A stretch of 64,000 nt of DNA from Collybiopsis luxurians FD-317 M1 (taxonomy: Eukaryota; Basidiomycota; Agaricomycetes; Agaricales; Omphalotaceae), in the NCBI GenBank assembly GCA_000827265.1, contig KN834820.1, forward strand, positions 124,001 through 188,000. Direction: 5' to 3'. Below, in pieces: positions 10,561-22,489 of the stretch. Every line of letters begins with the position of its first letter. The stretch's first letter is position 1. Under the pieces are notes generated by a model. The model ran no database searches, had not been told where the DNA came from, and saw nothing but the letters and a program-made list of their open reading frames with translations. Position numbers and translations under genes: made by a program.

Positions 10561-11730
10561 CTTGCATGAGCATGAATCGAGGGTGAAATTTGAAAAGTGA
10601 ACTAGCTCTCATTTGATTGGCTTCGCATGCTTCGATGGTATTCACAGCGGTCAGTATAGTGGTGTTTGGTCCTAAACGGAATGGCTGAAGGTTGAATATG
10701 CGAAGCAGGTAGCAGATACGTATCAGTTGAAAATTAGGTACAATGATGGTACGAAATCTCGTTTGTTGTAATGTCAATTAATGCATGCTAAGTTGTCGCA
10801 ATCTTTTTATGTACATTATAGAGATGGTACGAGTTGATAATGCACTCTACTCAATGCTAATGCTTTCGCAAAGCTTCAACGATTTAGTGATGAGTTCTCG
10901 AGTTGAAAGCCTTCCACAAAGTGCAGCAAAGGTGGATCTTGATAATGTTTCAAGAGGGGCTCGTCTAAGCCTCAACTCCTTTCATATTCAGGCTCACTTG
11001 TAAACTGCTTCAGAAAAGTGCAATGCTTGGAAGAGAGTCAAAATTGAAGCTCCTGCATTATCCTCTTCACTGCCCTCACATCTGCCTGTGACTGCATTCC
11101 CTAATGTTCCTGCTTCCTTGCCATTGTTTCATCAGCATCACCCACCACTGATACAAACAAAAATTGCATTACTGTTACCTCCAATCTGCCCTCGCAAACC
11201 CCCGCAGATGCTGTATCTTCCCAGACTCCTGCTTGCTCCACTGTCATTTCACCAGCAACACCCACGATTGCCGACCAAATTCTGAATTTTTCAGTTCCTG
11301 CTTTGCCATCTGTTTCAGCATCCTAGCCATCTCTTCCTCAAGTTCTCTCACCTAGTACCCCATTCTCACCACCGTAGTTACTGTTGCCGCCTCCCGCTGG
11401 CAGCAATCTTCCCGGTGTTCTGTAAACTCATACCTTGTGATATATATCCTCCACTGGCTTGCATTTTGCAAGCAAGGCAAGGCAAATGGAAGGCATCCAA
11501 GTAGCAATAACTCAAGCCTTCGCACTAAATTGCATAGACTAGAACCATGTGCCTTGGCTCTGTTCGACCTCGCATTACGAGTCCGAAGTGGAACAAAGGA
11601 ATCGTCCTTGTCGGGGAGTTTGGGGTCACTGCCGTGACAAAATGCTTATGTTTTTCCCTGTATATAGTCCGTGTGAATGTGACCGCTCTGTGACCTTACG
11701 GCAACTTATGTTTTGTTGACAAGTGACCAT
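10561..11730. other. Gene-poor region, nothing firm
   Basis: Short frames only. The stretch 11088-11360 has Pro/Thr/Ser-biased frames in several phases interrupted by stops, which may be a decayed coding sequence, but no family can be named. Confidence 0.4.
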
Positions 11731-11731
11731 T

Positions 11732-11803
11732 TCTCGGCAAATGCCATTCAAGGTGGTGGAAGGTGCTTATTGTACCACCACTTTGAATGGCAAATTCCGA
11801 GGA
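11732..11803. repeat. Long inverted repeat (hairpin)
   Basis: The left arm, TCTCGGCAAATGCCATTCAA then GGTGGTGG (11732-11759), pairs with the right arm CCACCACTTTGAATGGCAAA then TTCCGAGGA (about 11775-11803). The arms are ~28 bp with few mismatches around a loop of about 13-15 bases. It would fold into a strong stem in DNA or RNA. No T-run follows, so it is not a simple terminator; a miniature transposon end or a small-RNA precursor is possible. Confidence 0.75.
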
Positions 11804-11993
11804 GAAGCATTACACATACAGTTTCCACTCGGTTTCATAGTATTTGTGCTGGTTGGGGTAGCCGGCATCGGGGATGTTGACACAACGTGGATCTAAGTAG
11901 TTGCCAGCTTCCCTCAAGGTTACTGTCCTGTTATTTTTACTCTCCATTGATAGTTCTCATTGCTTCCCTTCATTTGTGTACTCAAGCTTTGTG

Positions 11994-12118
11994 ACCATTT
12001 GGCTGTTCATGATGTTCCTTCTCTCGAATATTTATGAGGCAGAATTGTGTGCATCACAAGTGATTGGCTTCAACCCCCATTTTTGGGTGAAGACGACAGT
12101 CTTCTGATGATAACCCAA
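11994..12118. repeat. Diverged direct repeat, copy 1 (partner 12933-13065)
   Basis: GGCTGTTCATGATGTTC, TTATGAGGCAGAATTGTG and TGCATCACAAGTGATTGG (12001-12068) recur in the same order at 12941-13010, followed in both by a CCCCxxTTTTTGxGTGAA segment and ACGACAGTCTTC / ACAACAGTCTTC. Identity is roughly 80-85% by eye. Together the two copies bracket about 0.8 kb that contains the foldback element at 12298-12681. Confidence 0.75.
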
Positions 12119-12297
12119 TGTTCAATTAAGGTATAAGAGAATACTGGAAGGCTGGAGGAGAAAGAATGATTGCAGGAGAGGCGAGCGGATGGGCATGCTG
12201 TAAGGGGCTTGCTCAATGAAGAAGGAGGTCTGTGTGACCCATGTCCCAATTTGGAAATAGACATGTGATATAAGCTGCAATTTACATACTGGGTGTA

Positions 12298-12681
12298 TCC
12301 CTTACAGCAAAGTATGAATTCGTAGCATGATTTTGAAAACACATGCCTTAATGATCATGTAAACAAGGATGACAAAATTTGCTCCACCAGGTGCGAAGCA
12401 GAACATGAGCTGTAACACAATGGGCAACTACCACTACATTCCACCAGCTGCTAAGGAAAGAATCTATGCCAGGAGGACACATCATAGGTGCATTTCCATT
12501 ATATAGATGGCTTAATGCCAAGGAGGAGTTGTAAATTTACAGGCAATTACAAGGGGGAGGAAGGGGAGGAGGGCAAAGCATTGTGAAGCAAATTTCATCC
12601 TCTTAGTTTACATGTAAACAAAATCACTAAGGAGTGTTTTTCAAAATCATGCTTCAAATTCATACTTTGCTGTAACGGAGG
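12298..12681. mobile_element. MITE-like foldback element (imperfect ~100-bp inverted repeats)
   Basis: The left arm from 12298 (CTTACAGCAAAGTATGAATT, GCATGATTTTGAAAA, then CATGTAAACAAGGATGA and AAATTTGCT to about 12388) is matched by the reverse complement of 12681-12580 (GTTACAGCAAAGTATGAATT, GCATGATTTTGAAAA, CATGTAAACTAAGAGGATGA, AAATTTGCT). About 190 bp lie between the arms. There is no transposase frame. This is the structure of a nonautonomous foldback or MITE. Exact ends and target duplication could not be fixed by eye. Confidence 0.65.
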
Positions 12682-12932
12682 AGAATGAACATCTTTCTGC
12701 TTTAAATAAAGAGCGACCTTTCTTCAATCTCTGCTTCTACCCAGAGAATGCATTTATTATTTGAAAGATGGGGTTTCTTTTAAATCAATATACATAATCA
12801 CCTTACATTTGAATAAAAGTGAAGAACTAACTTAAATTGCAATCTGTGGTCATTATTCTTAAATACAATAGATGTGAGACTCAGGATAGCCTGCATCTGA
12901 GCCTCAATATATACATAAGAGATCATAGCTAC

Positions 12933-13065
12933 CAGTGGCTGTTCATGATGTTCTTTTCTCAAATAGATTTATGAGGCAGAATCGTGTGCATCACAATTGA
13001 TTGGTTCAACCCCAGTTTTTCTCATTTTTGAGTGAAAAGACAACAGTCTTCAACTGCCAAGGATC
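12933..13065. repeat. Diverged direct repeat, copy 2 (partner 11994-12118)
   Basis: Second copy of the repeat described at 11994-12118, with small insertions (for example CTCATTTTTGAGTGAAAAG in place of TTTTTGGGTGAAG). Confidence 0.75.
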
Positions 13066-13871
13066 ATGACTTTGAATTTAACTGAATCTATTGAGAGATA
13101 TAGAAGTCAATACCTCGGCATTGTAAATGTGCTGAAAACAGTTTCTAAGAATTGCAACGGCACTTTTATATCTGTAGGCATGGCATACAGAGAGTGAAGA
13201 TGTCATTTTATCAACCTTACATAAACATAGAAAATGGTAGCCTCAGTATACATCCGAAAATCAATCTTCATTGCCGTAAATCAATCTGGATTTTCTGTCT
13301 AAGCTTTGGCTCATTCTGAGTGCTAGAAGGTCCAGATGCCTCCCCACAATGTTCTTTGCCGAGTCCTGACAATGACAATGATGGGAAGTGGCTGAGTATC
13401 TGTTACATGCAGCTTTACCTATGCAAATCTTAGCATATGCACGGCCGGACACAGAGTTTGCAGGCTAGGGTAAATCTCAGACTCATTATTGCTGCGCAAT
13501 CCATTGCGGCAGCCCTCTCTCACACATCATTCCAGTGATTGTTGGTATATTCATTGTCTGCTTAGAGGAGACTAGTCTCTATTCAACTGTCCCTAAAGAC
13601 CCCGCGTGGTCTAGGTAACTCTGCAGAACTGTTTACTATTTATCATTTGACATAATCACCTTATTTGAGCAAAAGCAAAAAATAAAAATAAAAAACTGAC
13701 CTATAATCTTAAACAATCCCCTCATTTATGTACCCAATTTTCACATTTCCATGCAAGCAATATAGAAGTATTATATACAGCTGAACAATAATGATACGAG
13801 GCTAAAAGCACGCCGGAAGGAATTTCCAGGGCACGGTGATTGAAGAGCAACTGTTTGAACACTGACCTTGG
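13066..13871. other. NLR 3' flank, no gene seen
   Basis: AT-rich sequence between the repeats and the NLR stop. It is taken as the 3' UTR and downstream spacer of the NLR. No coding segment was recognised. Confidence 0.4.
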
Positions 13872-16800
13872 CTACAAAATATCAGCATTTGCACCATGCT
13901 GGAGCAGTAATTGGACAATTTCATGGTTTGATTTGAGTTTAGCAGCTTGCAAAGCAGTTCCATGTTTGTCTCCATAAGCATTGACATTGGCACCATTTTC
14001 AAGCAACAATTTGAGAACTGCTTCTCCACCAAACAGTGCAGCTGCCCGAAGTGCATTCCCATATTTTCCACCTTGCATATTAACATTGGCACCCTTTTCA
14101 AGAAGCAATTGTACAATGGACTCATTACCCCATCTTGCAGCTGCTTGGAGTGCATTCCCATCTGCACCACCCTGGGCATTGATATCAGCACCATTTTCAA
14201 GAAGTAACTGTATGACTGCCTTGTTGCCATTGTATACGGCTGCCTGGAGCACATTTCCATATTTGCCACCTTGGGCATTGATATCAGCACCAGCTTCAAG
14301 AAGTAATTTGATAACTGCCTCATTGCCATTGTATGCAGCTGCCTGGAGTGCATTTCCATATTTACCACCATAGGCATTGATATCAGCACCCATCACAAGA
14401 AGCAGTTTTACAGCTGCTTTATTTCCATTGTATGCAGCTGCCTGAAGTGCATTCCCATATTTACCTCCTTGGACATTGATATCAGCACCCTTTTCAAGAA
14501 GCAATTGTACAACTGCCTCATTCCCCCATCTTGCAGCTGCCTGCAGTGCATTTCCATTTGCATTACCTTGGGGATTAATATCAGCACCACTTTCAAGAAG
14601 CAGTTGTACAACAGCCTCATTGCCATTATATACTGCTGCTTGGAGTGCATTACCATATTCACCACCCTGCACATTGACATCAGCACCCTTTTCAAGAAAT
14701 AATTGTACAACTGCCTCATTACCCCATCTTGAAGCTGCCTGAAGGGCATTCCCATATTCGCCACCCTGGGCATTGACATTAGCACCATGCTCAAGAAGCA
14801 ATCTTACAACTGCCTCATTGCTATTGCATGCTGCTGCCTGAAGGGCATTTGTATATCTGCCACCCTGGGCATTGACATTGGCACCCATTTCAAGAATCAA
14901 TTTGACAGCTGCCTCATTGCCTTTGTATGCAGCTATCTGGAGTGCATTTCCATATTCACCACTCTGGAAATTGACATCTGCACCCTTTTCAAGAAGCAAT
15001 TTTACAACTGTCCCATTGCCCACTAATACAGCAGCATGGAGTGCATTCTTATATTTACCCCCCTGGGCATTGACATTTGCACCATTTTCAAGAAGCAGTC
15101 TTACAACTGCTTCATTGCCTTTATGTACAGCAACTTGAAGTGCACTCCCATATTCACCACCCTGTACATTGACATCAACACCCCTTTCAAGAAGCAACTT
15201 CACAATTGCCTCATTGCCTCTTCTTGCAGCTGCCTGGAGTGCATTTCCATATTCACCACCTTGGGCATGGACATTAGCGCCCTTTGTAAGAAGCAATTTG
15301 ACCACAGCCTCATTGTCTCTCCTTGCAGCTGCCTGGAGTGCATTTCCAAAAAGTTCACCACCTGGTGCATTGACATCAGCTCCATGTTGTAGCAGCAATC
15401 TTACAATTGCCTCCTGGCCATAGTATGCTGCTGCCTGGAGTGCATTCTCAAATTGCCCACCCTGGGCATTGACATCAGCACCATGGGCAAGCAGTAATTT
15501 TACTGCCTCTTCATGACCATTTACTACTGCCCCCTGTAAGGCATTTCCATATTTTCCACATGAGTGATTGATATATAAATCTATTTTTGCCACTGTTTCC
15601 TGGTTTCCAAGGTTTGCAATTATTTTCTCTTCTATGATTTCTTCTGCTCTTTTTGTCAATCCTTTCTCAGCTGCAAAGTATAAAGCTGTACCCATTTCCC
15701 ATTCTTCCCAGGAATATTTGAACTCATACTTGTGATGATACTTCCTCCACACCAAAAATACTTGGCTCGAATCTGCTAATATGTTCCTACTTAGAGTCTC
15801 AAGTGAACTCTTAGGTTGTTGCTTGCCTTCAACCCTCCTTGCATGAACAGGCCAGAACTTCGATGCATAGTCCAATAAGGCAGCCTTTTTCGGCTGATTC
15901 TTATTATCCCCGTAATACATTAGATAAAGTATGCAAGCTTGGGCTATTGTATCATGTGCAAGAAGTTCATTGATTTCAAAAATGTGCTTGTCCTGCTTAG
16001 AAACATAATGTTCAACAAGAAACTCCTTCACCGAGGCATGTGCAAATTGAACCACATTGTTGGTTCCTACGGTTACAAGGCTAGAGTCTATTATTGCATG
16101 CAGTCTCAGCTTCATGCCTTTGCTATTCTTGACAGTTTGTTTCTGAATGCTTATTGCTAGAATTTCTTGGACTTGATCCACATTCAATGGTTTAAATGCA
16201 TAAAGTAGCCAAAGTAGTAAATGATGAACATCTTCTGCCTGCTTACCCCTCTCTACTTTATCTAAAGCATGGGAATATATTGCTTTCAAGTCCTGAGGTA
16301 AATTTATCAACACTTCCTCCACATCTTCCTCCGAGATGCATTCCTTCAATTCATTTAGCTGACACTCTGCCCAGCGAAATCTGTAATACATTTGAGTATC
16401 ATTTGTCTTGCCATTTATATGCTATCAAAATTACTCACTGACTATGGGCACCATTCTTCAAAGTCTTTACTACATGCATCCAATAATCTTCATCCAAATT
16501 AAAGTTATATTCAGGACTTTGTATTTCAGCTTGAAGATACAACTCTATATCATCTTCAATATTTAAACTTTCATTGCCCAATGCAATTTTTAACACACTA
16601 TTTTCAACTCTCAGATCTGCAAAGTTTCTGCTAGTCACCACAATCCACAATTTTCCTGTAAACTGGCATAGCCAGTCTATAACTTTTGTGGACTCTCCTT
16701 CACATTCATTGATTGCATCGACAAGAAGATATCCTGCATTTCTTTCAGTGATAATCACTTCCAGGACTTTTTCCAACTCTCCATTGGAGGGCTGCTGAAA

Positions 16801-17441
16801 CCCTTTGCAGTTCTCATATAGATATTGTAAGGCATGATTGATGCCTCCGTTATCAAGTCCCATTTGTAACATAAGAGATAAAAGAAATCCACGATAAGTA
16901 GATTTTCCACCTGTATTGTCGCGAATGTCAAAATAATGATACCAAACAGCATTGGTATGCATCTTGGGAAGATCTTCCAGAATTGTAACACTATTTTTCA
17001 AGCTGATGTTCAAGTTTGCTAATTAATATATTGCATGTTATAGATTGCTCACGTTAACACTGTTTTTCCTGATCCGGCTACAATTTTCCAATTATGTAAA
17101 TGAGTTACAAGCTAATGTAGAGAAAACATGGCTTTTACCTTGTCCTTGGATCCAAAGAATGCTCGGGCGATATTTCCATGTTTTGTATTCCTCATGATTC
17201 AGCATCCATATTCCGGTTCCTACGGTTTTTTTATTGGCTGCTGTCACACGATTAGCTGAACAGTCTGGTGCTTTAAGCCATTCCCGGATCTTGATAGCTT
17301 CATCACCGGCTATTGAAAATGAGTATCAAACCAATTTCTCAATCTTGTACATTAAAATTCAAACATACCGATAACTGTAAATTGGCCACCATAAATTGCA
17401 AACTTATTTGCATTTTGAAACATGTTCGCTATTCCTTGCAT
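13872..17441 (-). CDS. NACHT-ankyrin NLR-type protein (5 exons, 1113 aa)
   Basis: NLR-like STAND NTPases act as fungal innate-immunity or incompatibility sensors. Exons are 17441-17369, 17309-17139, 17077-17053, 17002-16439 and 16380-13872, all in phase. The N-terminus has a short NANKFAIYGGQFTVI motif, then NACHT: Walker A GQAGSGKTVLT spanning a 25-nt exon, a Walker B-like YLLVDAINE, and a sensor-like VVTSRNFADL. A winged-helix-type region (RWAECQLNELKECI, FAHASVKEFLVEHYV) leads to about 17 ankyrin repeats of 33 residues in the last exon (NALQAAAxxGNEAVVxLLLE, GADINAQGGxYG). The repeats have a 99-bp DNA period and are very alike, hinting at recent unit turnover. The start at 17441 is the first ATG in the frame, which is open further upstream, so an extra 5' exon is possible. 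No separate effector domain is visible. Confidence 0.88.
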
Positions 17442-18786
17442 ATCAGCTTTCCACTCGGATATATCTAGCCCTTCGGATTGACATACCTGAGAATACTACT
17501 GGTATATTCTCAACCCGTAATGATGGCGGTAGTTGCGAAGAGAGAATGTTCCAGCTTCAATGTGTCCTTATATGTATCGAATAAAAATTTAATTCATTAT
17601 TTCCTATTGGACAACTGCCTTGAACCGAGATGCATTGATTGCCTGATGGACTGATATCATAATCGAAACTCGCGGCCCCCGATGCCGGTACCAAATTTCC
17701 TATGTCAGATATTAATTAATAGAAGATTCTATAGAAGGTCTGGCAATGTGAATCATTACATGCTCATATACGTGAGTCTGAGATCAGGTTACCGAGTGTG
17801 CACATGCTCATGCATCGTGAAGCATGTCTACGCTTTCCTGCTGGGTGTGTGATGAAAAATCGAACTAGCTTTTCTTGAGTACAGTGCCATTCAGCATGAT
17901 GGCCAGCCACATCGACATAGACACAAGTAGATTCTGACCTTGTAACAATTTACTCACGCGGTGGTAGGTGTTAATCCATTTCGCTTAGCCAATGATTCTC
18001 CCTATTTAAAAGCTGCTTTCAAGCGGACAAATCCAGACCTACCCGTACTGGGAATGAATGCTTGGTTCACAGGACGAACGCCAACTGAGTTGTTTCTGGA
18101 TCTTAACCCTCTTTTCTCTGGATAATTTGATAAACAGCCTTTGTAAACGTTCGGCTGACTATGAATTTACGGTCATGAAAGTCACGAACTATTCGTCTAA
18201 CCGTTAACTCATGTCCGTCTATGACTGTTCCCTGATTATCAGCAGGTATCCTCTGTGGTGCGGCCCGCATTCATATCACCTTTTACGGAATCCAGAAGCC
18301 CTTGCGCTTCTTGCACCTGTATATGTATAGCACAGTAATCGATATCATCAATATCAGAAACACTCGTGCTCATATCACTTGACGTAGTTGTTTACTTTTT
18401 CTACTAGAAATAGAGCCCAAACTCTCACCAACTCGCATCCAGAGTCGAACACCAGAAGGTCGAACCACACTAGGTGTTGCTTCCCCATACAATCCGCTCG
18501 GAGCATCTCTGGAGAAAACCACAAGACCTTCAACGATTTTATTCTTCAATGCTCTTCCAATATCGACGAGTAGTATCAAATTACCCTGGCAGCTGATGCC
18601 TAGCTTGTGGAGTCAAGTTCATGCGGAAGCGAGTGCCGCCGTGCTACAGCGTCAGTTCTGGACAGGTTTCTTCGATAATTCCTCATATGATGTCTCATCT
18701 CGAGCCCTGACATAACTTGCGATGCTCCACCGGTATAAAAAGGTTCTTGCAGGTCCGATTTCAACGATTTCATTGAACTCATCAGG
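17442..18786. promoter_or_regulatory. Divergent intergenic region, NLR and alpha-galactosidase
   Basis: Head-to-head spacer between the NLR (minus) and the alpha-galactosidase (plus), so it holds both promoters. A TATAAAA-like box (GGTATAAAAAGG, 18731-18742) stands about 50 bp before the alpha-galactosidase ATG and is the best core-promoter candidate. No gene was recognised within. Confidence 0.45.
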
Positions 18787-21410
18787 ATGCTAGTATCAGT
18801 ACTTGGGAGCGCTTTGCTCTACGCTGTGATAGCAAATGCTTTACAGAACGGCGTCGGAAAGCTACCGGGTAGGTTTAATTCTTTGTGTAGTCTATGCTAG
18901 TGCTATCTGTTGACCTTACACGCAGCTCTGGGATATAACAGTACGTTTTGCTCTGCGCTTGAAGGCTTCTGCTATATCATATCCTCCTCGCCACAGCTTG
19001 GAATGCTTACCACTGCGACATCAACGAGACCGTTGTACTAGAGAGTGCAAAGTTAATGGTCTCTCTGGGACTTAAGGATGCTGGATACGAATACGTCAAC
19101 ATCGACGACTGTTATGCCGAACATAATCGCAGCTCTACTGGCGAGCTTCTTGCAGGTGAGTCCATATGACAGTTATCTGCTCTAGGTTACAAACATTTAC
19201 TCTTCCTACCAGATCATATTCGGTTCGCGCACGGGATGAAGAACCTCACAGATCAGATTCATACTTTGGGATTGTGAGCATGCCGATTCTTCCCTCTCAT
19301 TCCGTTCTAACTACCGACATTGCGATAAAATAGAAAGACCGGTATCGTACGTCGACATCATCTACACAATTGTGTAGACCTTAACATCGTTCTTTTTGCC
19401 CTTATAGTACAGCGACTCAGGCTGGTTTACATGCGGTGGATTCCCTGGTTCATTCGAGCACGAGCTCCAGGATGCGACGACGTTCCAAGACTGGGGATTC
19501 GATTATTTGAAGTGCGTATGCGGAATCCTGTGTCTTGCCATGTCTGATACACAAATGATGTACTCAGGTTCGATAACTGTAACAGTGAGTGAAGTCGAAC
19601 TTCTATCGACAAGATTCCTTGGACATATCTGTGATTCTAGTCCCGTTCGACGATATCATCCGTCAAGGAATGCTGGGAAGTGCGTGAATCTTTGTTTCCT
19701 TTGTCAACAACGACTCACAGTGCCTTCCAATACGCACAGAATACACTCGAATGGCCGATGCTTTGGCCCAACTCGCCAAGAGCTCCGGACAACCACCATT
19801 TTTGTTTTCACTCTGTCAGTGGGGTTGGGTGAGTTGTCTTTTTTCCCGTGTGCTACTTTGCTTGATGCTGATGTCAATCGTTATAGGAACAAGTATGGCT
19901 GTATGTCCATCCAAACCTCCGAGCATGAATCACCGGTGCTGATCTGTCTATTCTTAGCTGGGGATCAACTCTCGGTCATAGTTGGAGAGTACGTCCTCAG
20001 TACCTGTATATTAACAACTGTCGTTAATCTCCCTTGAATTGGACAGGTAACCGGAGATATCGCACCCGATTGGGACTCTCTGGCGTTCATTATTAACTTG
20101 TGAGTAGGATCTTTCAGTTAGGAAAATACAGGATCTAATCCTAATCCGGGCGCTGTTCTCGTGATCAGCAACTCGTTCATCACTCAGGCCACTGATTTCT
20201 ACGGTCACAATGACATGGACATGGTATGTCTGCCGTTCCGCTGTTGCTACAGTGTGCAAATTGGCTCGAACTCGCACTGATGCCTCCCCGTTTATGACAC
20301 AGCTCCAATTGTACGTATATGCTTTTTACATTCATGGGCCAAATACGGATTGACAAAAAATTCTGGAAATGTAGAGGTAACGGTGGACTCACATTCGACG
20401 AGGCCAAGTCCCACTTCACAGCATGGGCTTTAATGAAGTCCCCGCTTTTGGTACGTACGATGAATCAGATCTGGCTGTCCTTCTGGGGCTCATTGCAGTG
20501 CTTTCCTCTGCCGTATCTAGATCGGAACCAACGTATGTACATCCATGGCTCATCTCCGTTCCTTCACCCTTGTTGATCATCATCCAAATCGAATCTCTAA
20601 CGAACATGTAGCTGTCCGCCATTACACCCGACATCCTCGAAATCCTCACAAACAAGGAGATCCTCGCAATTAACCAGGATCCTGTCATTGGAAAGTCAAT
20701 CTCGCCGTTTAGGTGGGGACTTAATGTGCGTTTTGGGGCGTCTTGATTTGCCCTATGCATCTGTCTTGTTTATGCCTATCTTATGTCCGTCTACATGTAG
20801 CCCGACTGGACAAGTAACTCGAGTTTCCCCGCTCAGTTCTACAGTGGACCCTCGGAGAATGGAACTGTGTTCATGCTTGTGAGTTTTTTTGTCCCCTCAT
20901 TTTCTCCAAGTCCCCCACCGGTCATCGATTCACCGTATTCCGCTCCTGAAAGGACGGAAATGAAAAGGGAATGATCTTTTTCCTACATTATCTAGATCCA
21001 ACCATATGATAAATGTACTAATTGACACTCAACACATACACACGTTTTCCTCTAGCTAAACACCCTAAACGAACCCGCCGACATGTTCTTCAATCTTACC
21101 GAATCTCCATGGATCAGGGCAGGACGACAATATTCCGTCCGGGTACGTCTATCTTACGTTTAATGTTTTTTTTCGTAATGCCTCTGTTATTTGTTTCCTA
21201 ACCTTTTTTTTTGCCTTCCAAATTCTATAGGACTTATGGAGCCACACCAATAACGGAACCGCCGTGCGCAACTTTACAGCGACTAACGTTCCCGCTCATG
21301 GAGTGGTAGCGTTGCTCCTTAAGGACGCGGGTGATGAGCCAGCGGGCATCTTCCCTCCGTGCGCAGTTTGGGATAACTGTGCATACGAGAACGGGACTGC
21401 TGCTAACTGA
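18787..21410 (+). CDS. Secreted alpha-galactosidase, GH27, ~440 aa, about 20 exons
   Basis: Hydrolyses terminal alpha-1,6-galactosyl links in galacto-oligosaccharides and galactomannan outside the cell. The start [20 protein letters not shown] is a signal peptide. GH27 signatures appear in order once about 19 short introns are removed: [50 protein letters not shown] (Asp nucleophile), [22 protein letters not shown] (acid/base Asp), ALMKSPLL and ILAINQDP. Many exons are tiny: CTCTGGGATATAACA 15 nt, AAAGACCGGTATC 13 nt, GAACAAGTATGGCT 14 nt, CTCCAATT 8 nt (20303-20310) and ATCGGAACCAAC 12 nt. Many potential N-glycosylation sites (NET, NRS, NSS, NGT, NLT) fit secretion. The TGA is at 21408-21410. 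A TATA-like box precedes the gene. No disabling change was found. Confidence 0.93.
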
Positions 21411-22489
21411 GGGGTCAAACGGGAGGTGAGGATGTGAGGCTGTGAGTGAGAGAAGTGTAGGAGGTGCGGAGATAGATAGGGAGGTGGGTAGGGTAGAGGG
21501 GTAGGAGAAAGGAGAAAAGCCACCATCACGTCATAAAGCACCGTCCGCTATCTCTCGGGAGCGTGTCGGTTGTAACATATTCTAAAGTCCAAGAAGAAAA
21601 CGCGTGTATTTCGAATGCATACCCGAAGATATCTGTATAGCTTTCCCTGCCACGTTCAATCGATTTAAGGATAAAGAGCATTAATGAGAATGATGATGAT
21701 GACACTTGCACAGTCTTTGAGAGTGTGCTACGCCTGAGCAGGCCAGGCATGCGTATGCAGATACGCCTGGCCGCTCGTGTTATGATGGTGGTGATGATAA
21801 TGATGTTGATGATATGAGGATATTTTTCAATCTCCAAATATAATCCCTATCAAAACGCGTGGCATGATGCACATAGGCATACCCCTGCTCGTGTCTTTCG
21901 TGCCCTTCGTGTCTCCCGAGGCTGTTACTACGTACCTAGTCCTGTACTGTAAATACTCCACTGACCTAGCTCGGGAACGCGGGAACGCGTGAAAAGAGTG
22001 CACTAACATGAGGCTTCCCTCTAACCTTGACCTTCTAGCTCCGAAGTTGACTTGATGAATGAAAACTGATGACGATGATCGATAATCTCCCAAAACAAGA
22101 AAAGTTTGGCAATGATTTCACGGTTAAATCCAAGGGCTAGTGCGTATTATGTATGTACAATGATTGAATAAAGATTGAGAGGTGATCGTATGTGAGTCAG
22201 AGCGGCAGAGTAGATGGGGAAACGTCACGATACGTGGCAGTAAGAGAGAGGGAGTAAATGCATGCGGAAGGGGCTACAGAAGCACTAGGAATGTGGATGC
22301 TATAGATAAATGATATAATACGCATAATATGATACTGGAGAACAATACGAGTAAGGATAAGGTAGGATTGCACGTCGATAGCGATACAGAACGAGAGGAG
22401 AATATGCATGTACAGAAAAACCTTTTGACGATTTTAACAAAAACAGGAATGAGAACCAGGATACCAGAAAGCCAGCTGGTATGAAAATG
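21411..22489. other. Intergenic; 3' flanks of convergent genes
   Basis: 3' side of the alpha-galactosidase and of the small minus-strand gene at 22490. It has simple GAT/GATG runs near 21690-21700 and 21784-21813. Open frames are short and motif-free, so no gene is supported. Confidence 0.45.

Noticed and set aside
13947..15423. Several long open frames antisense or out of frame with the ankyrin exon
   Set aside because: They arise because a 99-bp repeat keeps every frame open if it is open in one unit. Their translations are repetitive and low in information, and the real frame is clearly the ankyrin one.
20416..20760. 114-codon minus-strand frame within the alpha-galactosidase
   Set aside because: Shadow of the GH27 exons and introns; it has no independent evidence.
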